From positions 91,740,254-91,804,253 of the forward strand of contig OX388343.1 of NCBI GenBank assembly GCA_947579665.1: DNA of 64,000 nt. The letters are read 5' to 3'. Below, in pieces: positions 1-12,600 of this stretch. Every line of letters starts with the position of its first letter. Position 1 is the stretch's first letter. A program made the translations under genes and the position numbers. The notes under the pieces are model-generated. The model had not been told where the DNA came from. It ran no database searches and worked only from the letters and a program-made list of their open reading frames with translations. The DNA comes from Sympetrum striolatum. Its lineage: Eukaryota; Arthropoda; Insecta; Odonata; Libellulidae.

Positions 1-1640
1 TGAGCGAGAAAAGATTTTTAACGCGTAGCGAAAATAAGCATGATAATGGCTTTGCATAATTCATGACGAAATATTTTTATTTTCTGAAGCACCAAAGTGC
101 AGAAAATGGTGAATTTCATTCTATTATTCGTAGACTTCATCCCTAAGCTCAAAATCACCGCATGCTCAGCTTGTTTTTGTTGTTTTTCCGATCTACCAAG
201 AAACATTTCAGCGGGAATGGCAACGGCTACAAAATAAATATGAAAACTGAACGTAAAACGACCCAAGGTTCGGTTGTTTGCGATTCGCTACGTCCCGAAA
301 TTGCCAACAAATCAGTCAAGAATTCAATAAGCTTAGGTGATTTGAATAAAAGGTTGATGTTTCGGCATGCAAGACTGCGATAAAAAGGAAAGAAACTTTA
401 GAATTATAGAATTTTGATATCCTTATAATTAACTTTTATGAATTCAGAAGACCAATAAGACGAATCTGACGACCCTCATACATATACAGAAAAATGAGTC
501 GACAGTAAGAGATTTGAACTCTATTTGGATGAAAACTATGAAAAAGGCTAAGGATGTAACAGAAAGATATTTTCGGAAAATGGCAAATAACATGAGGTTA
601 GTTGAGCGTTTTCTCTTTTAAAGTAGAATTTCCAGGAAATCTTGCGTAAACGGTGTTATAACTGTATTTTAGAAAATTTGAGGCCCAGTTAATATAGAAA
701 GTTAAACAAGTTCTTCGCAGAGATGTATGCGATTTTAATTTGTGGTTTCATTTTGAACGTATATTCTTAGGAAAAGTCAACTCATACGGATAAATATGAC
801 ATTCATATTTTATTTTATGGCATGTAGACTAGAGCAATAGCTCGTTGATGCATTTATTATCAAATCAGTCGAAATGTTTCATTAATAGAGCATATAAGAT
901 CTGAGGAAGTTCTTAGCGTTTTTAGACTTATCGGATAGAATATGATTTATTAACTAACATCGTGTAAAAATGCTGTAATATAGTAACCTATCAGTATACT
1001 CCCGATTTATATTATTTTTATTCTCAAATGGTAAGTTTTTACCGTGCTATCAAAACGACTGTAAATACACAAAAGAAAAGAAATGGATTTTTGGGCGCAA
1101 TTCTTGTAAAGGATATCTCAAGAGATGGGTTATATTTTAATGTTCTACTATGACCAGGAATGTGACAACATTAAACATTGGTGCTTACCAAGTATATAAC
1201 ACTGAAATTTCAATTAAAAACTTTCTGTTCTCCGAAGCAATAACACTGAGCAAACGTTACATGCCACTTGAACAAGTTATATTGATTACGCGCGCAGTTA
1301 TATTATTAGCGCAGTTAATTTACTCTAACTCTTTCATTAATTTCGGCAAAAAATAGAGATTCATGTGCAGTTTCCATACTCCATTCCAAAGTTTATGATG
1401 CGAATTCAATGTTTCATGTATGTAGAAGACATACTTCTTGCTAATCTACGGAACTTGAACGAAGTATGCGTCGTCAAGGATGAAAGTAATACTTTACGAC
1501 CCTTAATAAATCTAAAGCTCTCAATGAATCTTATTTCATTTCCATCTCTCGATGCCGCGAGCGATGCATTATTGCAGTACATTCTTTCGATGCTCGCCCG
1601 ACACATTCCACCCAACGCGGATCATCAATCTTTTACAATT
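1..1640. other. AT-rich non-coding stretch
   Basis: I see no gene, RNA gene or recognisable repeat here. Open frames are short and overlap on both strands with no family resemblance. The 164-codon frame that begins at 1365 runs from AT-rich sequence into the G-rich block that follows, and its composition changes with the DNA, as expected of a chance frame. Confidence 0.6.
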
Positions 1641-2170
1641 GCCGGCACTTTAAGATTGATGGTCCGAATACATTGTTGCAATTGCAAGTACTTTAAGAGA
1701 AGAGACATAAATAAGAGACGAGGGGAGAAGTCTGAGACAAAGCCACCGAAATGGAACCGACGCGGGGGGGAGCAAGTGAAATCCGTGGTGCGGCAGTGGG
1801 AGGTAAAAAGAGGATCTGGTTTGAACCTGCACCTTCTGCGTCTGGCATCTCCATGTTGACCGAGGGAATGTTAGGATGGTTTGTAAATACGGTATGGGTC
1901 GCACTTGTGTGTGGATGGAGGAGATTCTTCTGGGGGATGACGGTTGGTGGGGAGGGCGTCCTATGAATGCAAACGTCTGTTTCCCTCCGTTTTTAGCGCG
2001 TGGGTGGGGAGCCGAGATGGCGCTCTTTTGGCGTTCCCTTATGTAAAAAAGAAACGGTCGTCTCGAGGGATGTTTAGGGGGTATTCCCACGGAGATGAAC
2101 CTCCCACGCCACGGAGGAATAAATAACAACAACGAACCGGCGGAGGCTGTGATGAATAAACCGGAGGGGA
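1641..2170. other. G- and purine-rich block, overlapping open frames
   Basis: The plus strand becomes rich in G and A, with G runs near 1765 and 1937-1955. Long frames are open on both strands at once (plus 1365-1859, 1751-1966 and 1944-2126; minus 1650-2132). That pattern comes from low stop-codon density, not from selection on a protein. No domain, signal peptide or splice pair is convincing. It could be a regulatory block or old repeat; I cannot tell. Confidence 0.4.
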
Positions 2171-3690
2171 TTTTTTTCCGTCGGCAGGTGCTGAATTCTT
2201 TTCGCCACGGAAGTCAAGGCTAGGGAAGTTTATGGGTGTGGATCATCCCCCGCATAATAGATGATTAATTCGTCTTCGAGGAGTGACGTTTGGGTCCCCT
2301 TTCATGAGCTGTGGGAACCATGGTGTCGCATTCTCAAGTGCTTAGGGCACCACAATGAGCGTTGCGTAAATGGGTTACGCAATTGGTCGAGGCAACGAAT
2401 GAATAGTTAAGGCAATATAGCCTCTCGAATTCTCCCCTATGCGTATGCCTCTTGTGTTTGTATTAGACCATGCTATAGAGTATTTGATAAATACGAAATG
2501 ATTTTATGCATTTTTTAATGTCACTCTTATGTTATGATATATTGTATTCTGTGACCTGAAGATGATCGTGAAGTTTGAAACTAGTCATTACAATAAATCT
2601 AGTGGAAAATACTAATTTTGTTGTTTTTAATTTCATATATATTCAATAAAAAATTAATGTCTTTCTTTGAGGGCTTTCAGGGAGTAAGAGAACCTTAACT
2701 CTATTTATACCTAAATCAATATCAATAAACTTGCCCTACCGAAATTGAAACTGCAATAGCAACTAATGACGATAAAATACTTTAAAATGATACTCACACA
2801 TAATACTGCTTTTCGTTTGCTTTAAATGATTTATGTAATTGAGTAAAAAGTATATCATAAGTTTCTCCAAAGAATTATAATAATATCCCTGAAATTTAAG
2901 TAATAGAATTTGAAAAATACTTTATGTAACGTAATTGCGTTCAAATGTTTCTGTTGAGACTTCACCTATTTCGCTGGTCCAAATATCTTGCTGACGCTAT
3001 AATAGAACAAATGCCAATTTCTGATCCTCAGGCAACTACAGGAAATGTCAACCGACGGATTTAAAATTCTTTGGAGAAATTGTTCCCCGATTGATCATTC
3101 GAAAAGTTACACATTATTTCTTTGTGTGCTGAAAAGGCTGCCATACTTGAAAAATTTCGTGCTTCCCTGTAGATCATTACGATTTACAGCAGGATAATGG
3201 GTTATTCATATCTAATGACAATGAAATAAACATTTACTGCGATATAATTAACTCCAGTATGAATGATAGGCAAATTGCGGCAGCGATACTCATGCGCTAA
3301 AAAATTACAAGTTGTATGTTTGGAGATGAGGTTATTCTGCTAAACTAATAAACATATAAAATTCAGATTTATTAAGCTTGACATATCTACAGTGATCTTG
3401 GAAAAACCCAACCCTTAAAACTTGCTATCAAATAAACGACTCCAGGAAGTATTTCAAGGATTTTCGCATGGAGCCGATAAGAAATTCGCTTCAATATCGC
3501 TTGTTGTATTCAGGGACAACGCCTACGATAGCGGAAAGGATGAAAATAAATTTGCCAAAGTTTATTTGAAAACGTCTTCCCTATTGTCGAAAACTGCTCG
3601 TAAACATCGAGATAAATGTCGCGAGAGGAGCACAAGGACAGGTTTAGGGAAACGTGTGACGTTCGTATCTTTCGGAATCCCAACCTAATA
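2171..3690. other. AT-rich non-coding stretch
   Basis: No gene is supported. The only recognised element is the family X repeat at 2551-2628. The 88-codon frame at 3422-3688 has an opposite-strand frame over the same bases and no recognisable motif. Confidence 0.55.
2551..2628 (+). repeat. Family X repeat, copy 1
   Basis: This segment aligns by eye with 14613-14690. Both have GAAGATGAT near the left end, a GA(A/G)AC-ACTAG block, then CAATAAA, TCTAGTGGA and AATACTAAT, with a T/G-rich right end. A third, diverged copy lies at 36964-37020. The internal CAATAAA could serve as a poly(A) signal, which would fit a retroelement tail. The family name is unknown to me. Confidence 0.65.
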
Positions 3691-3699
3691 TAGCTCTCC

Positions 3700-4060
3700 T
3701 CAATGAAAAAAAAGAACATTTGCGCAGCGTAGGTCCGCTCCCTCTTCCGGAAATCGGTGACTAACACTCAAGAGAGGTTATTATTTATCAAAGTGCGTCC
3801 TTCCGACGTCTTTCGGAATCCCTTCCCTTCACTTCCAAGATCTCCAGCTAATTTTCCAAGAAGCGGACTACGTAGAATTGCCCCGGCGACGATGACGTCA
3901 CCGCGCCGCTGTTTCGGAATGGCCGACCAACACACCCACTTTGGGGCGCCGCCTTGCGCATGCGCCTGGAATGTTTGGCGCGAAAGCGAAGGCCGCTGCT
4001 ATATTTTTTTATGCATGCTTAAAAGAGAAAGAGAATCAGGAAATGTAGAAATCAAGGTCA
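3700..4060. promoter_or_regulatory. CpG-rich block with CRE, NRF1 and E2F sites
   Basis: Within 95 bases lie a perfect palindromic CRE (TGACGTCA, 3893-3900), an NRF1/Ewg-type palindrome (TGCGCATGCGC, 3955-3965) and a double-sided E2F site (TTTGGCGCGAAA, 3974-3985). These factors typically bind housekeeping and cell-cycle promoters. A weak TATA-like stretch follows at about 3999-4010. No coding exon is recognisable on either side, so the direction of any transcription is unknown. It may be a promoter, an enhancer or a GC-rich relic. Confidence 0.4.
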
Positions 4061-4556
4061 CAGTCAGGATATATTGAGTTGCGAGCGAGGTTAGATCTCT
4101 TATTTAGCCACAGCGCCTCTGAAGTGTTTTTGCTTAACTACGTATATCGCTTTTCCGAACGATTAGGGCGAGGAACGTGCCTCGCGAGGCAAATCCACGG
4201 GGGAGATTCTGCTTCATCTCAAAATGAGAGCGCCAAAGATGAATACTGATGAGTTTGAAGCATAGCTGCTTTGGTTCCCGGAAAAACCTCCCCGAACTCT
4301 GCAATATTTGTAAACACGGTAGTCGAGGCCGTATTCTCCCATACATTAAAAGCGGTAATTAGCTATGAATAATATATCTCAACTTTTCAAGCTAGGCACT
4401 CCTTTTCTTACACCTTCAATTTCTGTAGTTAATCCTACATGAAATGAGAGAACACGATCCCCGAGTGGCATCGACAAAACGTTACAGGGAAGAGATCATA
4501 AAGATGGATACCTAGTTACTTCTGGTCATTCTTTCTGCAATCTATTAGAGAAACTA

Positions 4557-4640
4557 ATAGGGGATATTAAGTAGGGATTATGGTATTATTATGCCCCCTG
4601 CCATACACCACTGAAGACTCGCTGGGTATAAATTTACATG
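4557..4640 (+). repeat. Family T LINE-like 3' fragment, copy 1
   Basis: The CCCCCTGCCATAC block, a GACTCGC block and GGGTATA match the copy at 26690-26760, and the reverse complement matches 33920-33975. Other copies have a CTACAT/GTAGAT-type tail next to the GGGTATA end, as at LINE 3' termini. This copy is short and diverged. Confidence 0.55.
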
Positions 4641-4799
4641 TCGTTGTTATTGCGATTTGCCTTAGTTGCTGCGAATCGTATAGAATGAGGTTCTAATATC
4701 AAAATAATTTTTAAAATTAATAAAGTCATCTGCCTTAAATCTGGCTGGATCCTCCACCTCCACCGAATATCTATCAATAGTTTCGAAAGGGAAAAGGGC

Positions 4800-4862
4800 T
4801 TCCTAGATGAGATAAGGAGTGAAGTAGTTAGACCTTGGTCGTCTTACTGAGCTAGCGGAGTA
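4800..4862 (-). repeat. Family S fragment, copy 3
   Basis: The order CCTAG, AAGGAGTGAAGTAGTT, CTTG and TCTTACTGAGC matches one end of the S copy at 58221-58373, in the same orientation as that copy. Only about 60 bp can be aligned, so it is truncated and old. Confidence 0.5.
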
Positions 4863-5849
4863 AGTTTACTTACAAGAAGCGCGATGAACCTAAGAAAAAC
4901 ACTTCTCGTAGTATTCAATAAGAAGTGACCAGGACGTCCGTGACGTCATACCTCGATAGATTTCATGATATCACATGCATGAACTAGTTGGAAACAAAAG
5001 AATTTTCTATATAACACGTGTACCTATATAACATTTACCTGTATTCATCATGATACGGTGGTTGGAGACATTATTTCCATGACTTACTAATAAATTTTAC
5101 GTAGCGAAATCAATGTCAAGAGTAGATTCGCCTTGGTATATCAAGAAACGTCGGTAAAAACTGAAATGAATGCCACCCTTCATGGTTTAACACAACAAAG
5201 GAGAAAGGCCTGCATTTGCGTCATCGGATGATGACGTTGGAGCCAGGATCGTTTGGGAAAAGAATGTCCCAGAAACTAGGGCAAATCTGAAAGTTCCTTT
5301 AAACACAATGAAAATCAAACTACTAAGTAAATTACGGGGACAAATTCAATCTAATATAATCAATCGGAGCTCTAGCACAGCGTGTTTTTTTATAGTTATT
5401 CGACTGCGAAGTTATGGCATTCGAATTTTCCCGCTGCTTCGACTCCGCTGAACAGTTTGAGAGGAAAATCGTCACATTAGCGTGGTGCTGAGAATCTTTC
5501 GCGAGCATCTCAATCGACCACCATCTAAGTCAAGCTGAATTAGTCTTTGAACATTAATTATTATTATTAATAATTAATCTAAGGAATTATCGTTCTCATC
5601 CGATAGTGAATTAGCACTTCCTACGCAATATCTTATATGATATGTTACGTTAATTAATTGAAATGGCTTAAAAATGCTTCCTTTTACAGGTAATGTACGT
5701 AACTCAAGAGCAATGGAGCAACGTTTCGTAAAAAAATAAAATTCTTCGATTGCCATAATACTTCAATGAGTAATTCGCATCACTAAAACGAAATAGTGCT
5801 ATCACGACGGAAGAACAGTATCTCAACGAATGGACCCCGACTAAGAGAG

Positions 5850-5882
5850 GAACGACATCTCGACTCAAAGGAGATGTCGTTC
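5850..5882. other. Perfect 12-bp inverted repeat, 9-nt loop
   Basis: GAACGACATCTC (5850-5861) and its exact reverse complement GAGATGTCGTTC (5871-5882) enclose nine bases. The transcribed hairpin would be stable against the AT-rich surroundings. There is no T-run to suggest a terminator, and the stem is too short for a typical microRNA precursor. Confidence 0.6.
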
Positions 5883-6268
5883 ATTAAGGAGTTAAGGATA
5901 AATGGTATGAACACGATGAAGATTATAATCCTGAGATAAATATATGTACCTGCAGTATGTCATTTTGACGATAAATTTAGAGATATTCACTACAGTGAAT
6001 ATTAGATTATTTTCACCATTATTTAGGATCTCTAAACAGAGCGAAGATTTGCAGAAAACAAAATTTTTAACAATTACCAGAAAAATGTGTTTTTGTTTGT
6101 TGTTTTTGAACTGTTTTTCATTAAGAAATCCTAATCGTGCCGAAATTTTACAAAGTGACGGTATCCAACGTAAACTTTCACGCTAAATAGACATACATCT
6201 GCGCTATTATTCAATTCACGATACTTTTATAGCATAGTAATCGCGTAGTCGATGTGAATTTGTTTATA

Positions 6269-6330
6269 TTAACCCTTAATTAGTCGCTTGGGGTCGATAT
6301 GACCCAGGCGATGTATTTCCCTCGATAAAA
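6269..6330 (+). mobile_element. piggyBac-like terminal inverted repeat, one end
   Basis: A TTAA (6269-6272) is followed by CCCTTAATTAGTCGCTTGG and then GGGTC-GATAT-GACCC. TTAA-CCCTT... followed by a short GGTC/GACC palindrome is typical of piggyBac-type ends and their non-autonomous derivatives, with TTAA as the target duplication. I did not find the matching inverted end downstream, so only one terminus can be called. It is probably a decayed MITE. Confidence 0.45.
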
Positions 6331-7220
6331 CATATTGTTCAAGATATTTCAACTATTATTTTGTAAATGTTTTTACTTTGTCATGATAATCTGGAAATTT
6401 CGTTAATTTTGACCCATAAAAAGTATGCAATTGTAGCAGAGTTACCAACTTGACAAAAAATAATGTAAATAATTATCTGATATGCATTTTATTACATTAC
6501 ATTATTAAGTTCCATGCGCAGAAAATATCCATATCATGCATACCAGCAGAAAATATTAATTTTCATTAATTTAAAATAATAGAGATCGAGAAAAAATCAC
6601 AACGCTTCATCTGCTGTGAATTCTCAGGAGGTTTCTAAATACAAATCCTGTCTCTCTAGTGTTGGCGGTTGCGATGCGTTCAGTTTCTAAACCGTATTTC
6701 CAACCGCCTTTATTTCTGTTTGCTGCCATCGCTCGAACATGTTGCGCCACGATGCAAAATTCCGCTCGAAAAATGTTTTAAGCAAACGTGAGCACGCGAG
6801 AAACTTACTTTCGCGATTTCGACAATGGCGAAGGTGTGAGTAAACCGAAAAGCGAAGGAAGAGAAGAGGCACGAAGTACAAACAATCCCTTTTTAGAATG
6901 TCTGCACATTGGGTATCGATGGGTTCGTTTTGGGGGATCCATTGGTCGCTTTTGAAACATCTGTCGACCAATGAGAGCGAGGAGAGCCCATTTAGCGCCC
7001 AACCGTTAATGAGGATGCTGTTTAACGTAGCGTTTAACGTCCTCCGCCACCTTTCTAACGTCGCGGCTTGAGGTGCTCACCCCGTAACAGCCTGTCTTAC
7101 CACAAACGAACATCGACGAACATTTTTCACGAGGTTTGATGGTCTGAAGATTTGAGGAGTGAAAATTTGCACGCTGCAAAGCGTACGGAATGCTTCCCAC
7201 AACAGCAGAAGATGCTGTAA
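6331..7220. other. AT-rich stretch grading into GC-richer block
   Basis: 6331-6640 is AT-rich with nothing recognisable. From about 6640 to 7220 the sequence is CpG-richer. It has an 8-bp inverted pair GGCGGTTG/CAACCGCC (6664-6671, 6701-6708) and donor-like sites on both strands (minus GTAAGT near 6805-6810, plus GTGAGT near 6837). Two minus-strand frames overlap at 6687-7002, so neither is persuasive as coding. Confidence 0.45.
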
Positions 7221-9250
7221 ATTTCGCTGCTTAGCTAGATATCCTCTCAAAGTCAATCTGCGATCCTAAAAGATACAGGAGGAAAGGTACAAGTCAAGGA
7301 AAACCCCGAAGTAGTTACAGAGTGCGTCGTTGAAGTGAATCTTCTTCGAAATTCAAAATGAATTCGTATTTTCAAAAATATTGTTGTTACTAGAGAAGAG
7401 AGACAGCCTAGTTCTCACGTCGTGATGGACTTCCACTATACCACGCCTTTCTCTGTGGAGAAATACCTTTGTTTCTAAAATTTTATATGAACGAATATCA
7501 CCAACGCTGAATTTCAATATTTTTGTTGCTTTCAATGATGTGCGGCTGAAGAGTACCGACCGCATTTGAATTAAATTATAATTCCTTAACTTTTAATTGC
7601 CTTCTTGATTTTCTGGTTCCTCAATTTTCAAGAAGATATCGAACTTAGCGGATATTCGTATAAGCCGAAAGTAAAGAATTTCCGAAATAGCTGTCAGAAT
7701 TAAACAAGAAATAAATAGAAAACTTTCTAACCTTAGAAATGTTACCACTTAGAATTTTTCAAACAGGTTTTGAAGATAGTCATCATCGATTAAAATCTTA
7801 TGCATTAATCCTAATTTACTCTGTTTTACATCAAAATTTTATAGCGAGTAGAATAACTGAGGTTTATCGCTGAGTATTTGGATGAGCAAGCACATTCTCG
7901 GTATGAGTAATTACGATTCCTAATTATTGTCGTACTTTTAGTTACACCAACGAACATCTTCAACTTTGTTACAATGTCATAATCTACTATTAAAAAAAGA
8001 AAAGATAGGAAACATTATAATAACGTCATATCCTCCGCACGGTACCAAATAAGTTCACATTCTAAGAATCAATCTGCTTTACACAGGGAATACGTAAATT
8101 CTTTATCGAAACTGTTTCTAAATGTTTAGAATTTTCGAATATGAGAGCTCTAACAAAACCAAAATTAAAACCTTAGATAATTTATTAATGAGTTGATTCG
8201 ATAACACTCCAGCTATAATCAAGTAATAAACCATGGAATTATATCGTTGTATTTCGACAAAACGGAAGCGTTATCGGAATCTTAATCAAGAAAACTTCGT
8301 ATCTCATGAAGCAAAAATCTAAGGTATATGTAATTTCGTTAATTGGTCCTTTGTCCATTGTCGATCAAACCTTCACGATACTTAAACGAATTAAACATTG
8401 CAATTGTTCCGATGTCACGTTGCAGCGGTTTAGCTCCTCTCCTTCATAACGAGAAGTTATTAAATGAAGTAAGCCCGATCGTGACTCTCTCGATGAAGCG
8501 CAACTCTGTTGATTATGAAAACGATTTATCGTTTCACGGATTGATGTATCATTTTCCTGTATTGCGTATCTTTCAAAGAACTTTTACATTTGTCCTCATA
8601 GGAAGAACGAGGTGTTGGAAATCATGTTAGAGTGAAGCATCCGTCAAAAATGAAATTTATTTGCATCACATCCGTTCCACTAATCAACTCCTTCGTTTGA
8701 ATAGGATGATTGTCTTACGTAATGGACAAGCTTTGGCTCTGTTAGAACTCATGAATAATATTCCGATTGAAATTATTAGAAGGAAGAAAAGTTTACTTTA
8801 CACCGAAGTAAATAATCGAAATTTCTTTTAAATGACTAGGAGTGATGAGTTCCGGTAATTCGAAAATAAATTTTAATATTTTATTGCTATTTAAGTAGAT
8901 CGATTTTCCCAAAAGTTAAATTTACTCCAAGAACAATACTATATGAATACTAAATAAGCATTCGCTGGTTTTTAGCGTATGCCTGCTGCGAAATGTTAAC
9001 ATTTATCTACAATCTTGACTTAATTGAGTCATCACATGTTAAATATGAAATCCGTCTTTATGGAATTCAACGAATCAAAATTTTTATTTTCGATGTATTA
9101 TCCAGAATGCTATGAGTTTAGGGATGCATTTTTCTCAATGACATATAATAGCTGTTGGGTCGTAACTCATTTCTTTTTCTGGAATCCCTCGAAGTGCTAT
9201 ATCACCCATTGGAATTGCAAAATCATCGCCTTCATTCTTTCCGATAAAAA
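7221..9250. other. AT-rich non-coding stretch
   Basis: I see no gene, tRNA-like sequence, long inverted repeat or recognisable transposon end. The open frames are short and low in complexity. Confidence 0.55.
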
Positions 9251-9640
9251 AGTTCAAATCCATTGCGGTCGCGGATATTTCACACCTTGAATAGCACCAC
9301 AATAGTTGCGAGCACCTTTCGCAAATTTTCGGAATTGATAATTCGTTCTGCTCACCGGAATTCGCTTCAAGGAAAGAGTGCGCGGCGTATTTCTGCGAGA
9401 CACGATAATTCGATTGAGTTATTGGTTGCGCATGTCACTTTTCACTTCCTTTCACGTACAGCGTGCACGTAACGACCACCGTGATAAAAAATTAAGAAAG
9501 GTCTCGATAAATAGTTTCGGTAGCGCACGCCGTGGACCGTGACGTCATTGGGTCCGAAGTTGCGGAACGCGCATGCGTCACGGGCTAAGGCAAAAAAGGG
9601 TCTGAAATGGGGACACAATGAAAAAAGTACAAGTTAATAT
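9251..9640. promoter_or_regulatory. CpG-rich block with CRE and NRF1-like sites
   Basis: A perfect CRE (TGACGTCA, 9540-9547) lies inside a wider GGACC...GGTCC inverted repeat. An NRF1-like site (GCGCATGCG, 9569-9577) follows 22 bases later. The order is CRE then NRF1, as in the block at 3893-3965. No coding sequence is recognised nearby. I read it as a possible promoter or enhancer. Confidence 0.35.
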
Positions 9641-12600
9641 GCGACTGAAGGGAGAGGATTGACCTTATCTCGAGTAAATTATCGATCAAATTTGCTAAGG
9701 CTAGTGCACAGTGTGATTATCAAATTAGGAGCGACTTACCGCGTATCATTCTAAATGTAGGATTTCGTAGCAATAATAATAGAGCCATGTCAGAGACACT
9801 ATTGCGACTGACTCATTTGCCGTTCACATGAATCATTTCCTTAGAAGATGAATACAGCGCATTGTATTTTTTTCAAGCTCAAATTAAAGATATATATTAA
9901 TTCAAGTGCTACAAATATTAATATTACATTCTCTTTCGGCACAGGAAAGAGAAACATGTATCTTTCAAGTACTTGCACTTTTGTCTTAGTATTTCCATCA
10001 TCATCTGCAAACAATCAGAAAATTAATTTGTTTCAGGCCTTCAGGCTGTCTTATTACCAGCCAATCAGCTCATTCCCTTACAATCGTCAAGCTCAACACT
10101 AATTAATTAATCCTCACTAACTAATTCCTCTTCCTTACCCACATTATCCAAGCTAAGTTTTTCTAAATAATGCTCTTTTCGCAGAAGACTGTCGTCTGAT
10201 ACATAAAGTTACTGAGGCATGAGTGATCCTGAGTAATGGTAACCATCTTGGTCACTCCTTATTGGAGCGACGAAGATGTTTACCATTACTAACCTCGCCA
10301 ATATAGGGTAAAATAAATAAATAAATAAATATTGAATTTTATGAATTGTTAATTATGTGGACGTAAAAAATGTTTTAGATAAAGTAACTGCACTTCTCTT
10401 ACGTCCATTGGTCCACTTCAATCATTCTGCTCTAGCTAGGAGAGCTAAAACACCCTCACTTTCCCTGCATCTCCTCCCTATCCCTTCTCACAGTTTTTTA
10501 AACAAATTGTGGTGAAGTAAGTTAACAGTCCAATCAGCCTTCGGAATGAGGAGTCCAAAGACAGGATTCATTTCATAGCAAAACGAAAACAGCGCATTGT
10601 AGTTTTATCATCTTAATCTTTGATATTTTCGAGAACTATGAATACAAAATTCGACTAAACTTCTACAGTCAAATTATAACAGAATTAAATTTATTAAAGG
10701 GCAGAACTATAATATCCTTTCCATTTTTTTTTCAAACAAAGCTTTATGGCTCAACAAAACAGAATAGGAAACAGAAATAATTTATTTTTTCGTTTTAGAA
10801 AACCAACATGAACATCTCAATATTCTTCCTGAGGTAACGTGATTAACGCATTTGAAACTAATGAAGAATTATATATAATTAGGATTATATAAGAAATTAA
10901 TAACATCGCAAGGAGTATTGTTAGATATAAACACGAAGTCCTTACGTAAATTATGCAGGCGAAATTTACTGGGTTTTTGGTACATATGTAGATATACTTG
11001 TGCGTGGAGTTATCAAATATCTTCTTCAATAAAGATATTGGAAGTTTAATTTGCACGGGCGTCTGTATTTTCTTTGGCAGACGCAATCAGGGAGGAGGTA
11101 GAAAATTAACGTAAATAAGTGGTCATTTTCTCTTACGAAAGATAGATCTTATTCTCGGGGAAGTTATTCAGTGAAAACATAATTTCTAACTAGATTTCAC
11201 ATGAGTGAGCATAATGATAACCGATCTTTATTCAAACAAGAGTGGAGATGACTTTCAACTGCGACGTTCCCGAGATGCAAGATAGCATTATTTTTGTGCA
11301 TTTCTAAAAGACTTTAAAGGGCACCGTGTAAACAGCCAACTTTCTTATTTACGCTCCTCTCAAAGGGAATAAAGGCCTCAAAAGGATTATATCGGTGTGA
11401 AATATTGCATCGTAAATGGAATGGGACTTTGACTTCGCTAACATTCGCTGGAGAGTACAGCAGGTGGTTCAAATGTGATATTTCACTTTCCAGAAGCGCA
11501 CGTACCTAATTTTCAAGACAGAACATCATGCAAACAAGTAAACGCCATTAATTAAACGACAAACATTTTCAGATATTTTCAGTGAAAGCTTTACCATTTA
11601 TTTGGTTGAAAGTATTTTAGCTCTAATCAGCGCCAGATACAGTATATCCGCCATCAGGTAAAAGTCATCAATGTCTCTATTGCCTACTTTTACTACATCG
11701 ACTTATGTTATTTTATATTTTATAATAGTTTCATAACGCTACATTTGTTGTAAGTCAGTTCTCTTGTTGAACTTTCCTCTCCACGGGCAAATAAGCAATC
11801 TTGGCATCAATCATAATTACGTAACGCTGCATTAACTACACTCATTTTTATCCTCTGCTTCATTTGTGTCAAATGCGAAATCGTTGTTCACATTCAAAAT
11901 AAAACAAAACTTACAAATGCACTTCGTGTTCCTATATTATTTTGCGACGCATACATTTTCAGAATTTCTTCAGTTAAGAGTCGAATTAGAAATTGAGTTT
12001 TATGAGATACTTGTATAACGTTATCGATTCTTAACTGCTCAAGTCCCAGTGATTGGTACGCCCTGGAATGGTTTCCTCTCTCGCTTATTGATTGAAGCTG
12101 ACCCTGGGTTTTATCAGAATAAATGGATATAATGATCTATTGAATAGCTATTTTATTATAAAGGTTTCACGAAAAAATGATTTTCATTGATTCGTGCTAA
12201 CGTAGTATGTTTTGCTGGACGTCAACACATATGCGGGTCCGTGTCAAATTCAGAAACAATCCATTCGTTATTAGAAGTCGTTATTGCCGATACTTGCTTG
12301 CAGCTAACAGAATTTTTACTTTTTTTGTATTTTAGTGTTTTAGGATTTGGTAACTCATGGGAAATCCCAACTCTACAAATATAATTCTACAAAAATTGCC
12401 TTCGCTACCAGAGGTATTACTGTTTCTCACAATTGGTCAGATAGATACACATTATCCACATAAACTCGGCAAATTCGTTTATTTGTTTTTCGTTTCTTCA
12501 TCCAGAGAATTCACATGAATGAAAACACCGGCATAATTCGCATCGTACTGAGCAATTCATTTCCTCCTATTTACAGATGCCCGCCCTTTCCAAGTGCCAA

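Larger units (their letters stand above)
4061..6268. other. AT-rich stretch with two repeat fragments and hairpins
   Basis: No gene is supported. The stretch holds a family T fragment (4557-4640), a family S fragment (4800-4862), a single CRE palindrome TGACGTCA at 4941-4948, a 7-bp inverted repeat CGTCATC/GATGACG at 5219-5236, an AT palindrome near 5554-5579 and a perfect hairpin at 5850-5882. Confidence 0.55.

Noticed and set aside
1365..1859. 164-codon plus frame as a gene
   Set aside because: Composition shifts with the underlying DNA, frames are open on both strands, and no domain or splice signal supports it.
4889..4904. 16-base minus-strand micro-exon between a good acceptor and GTAAGT
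   Set aside because: Too short, and such chance pairs are expected in AT-rich DNA with pyrimidine tracts.
5850..5882. Rho-independent terminator or microRNA precursor
   Set aside because: There is no T-run, the genome is not bacterial in character, and the stem is too short for a microRNA.
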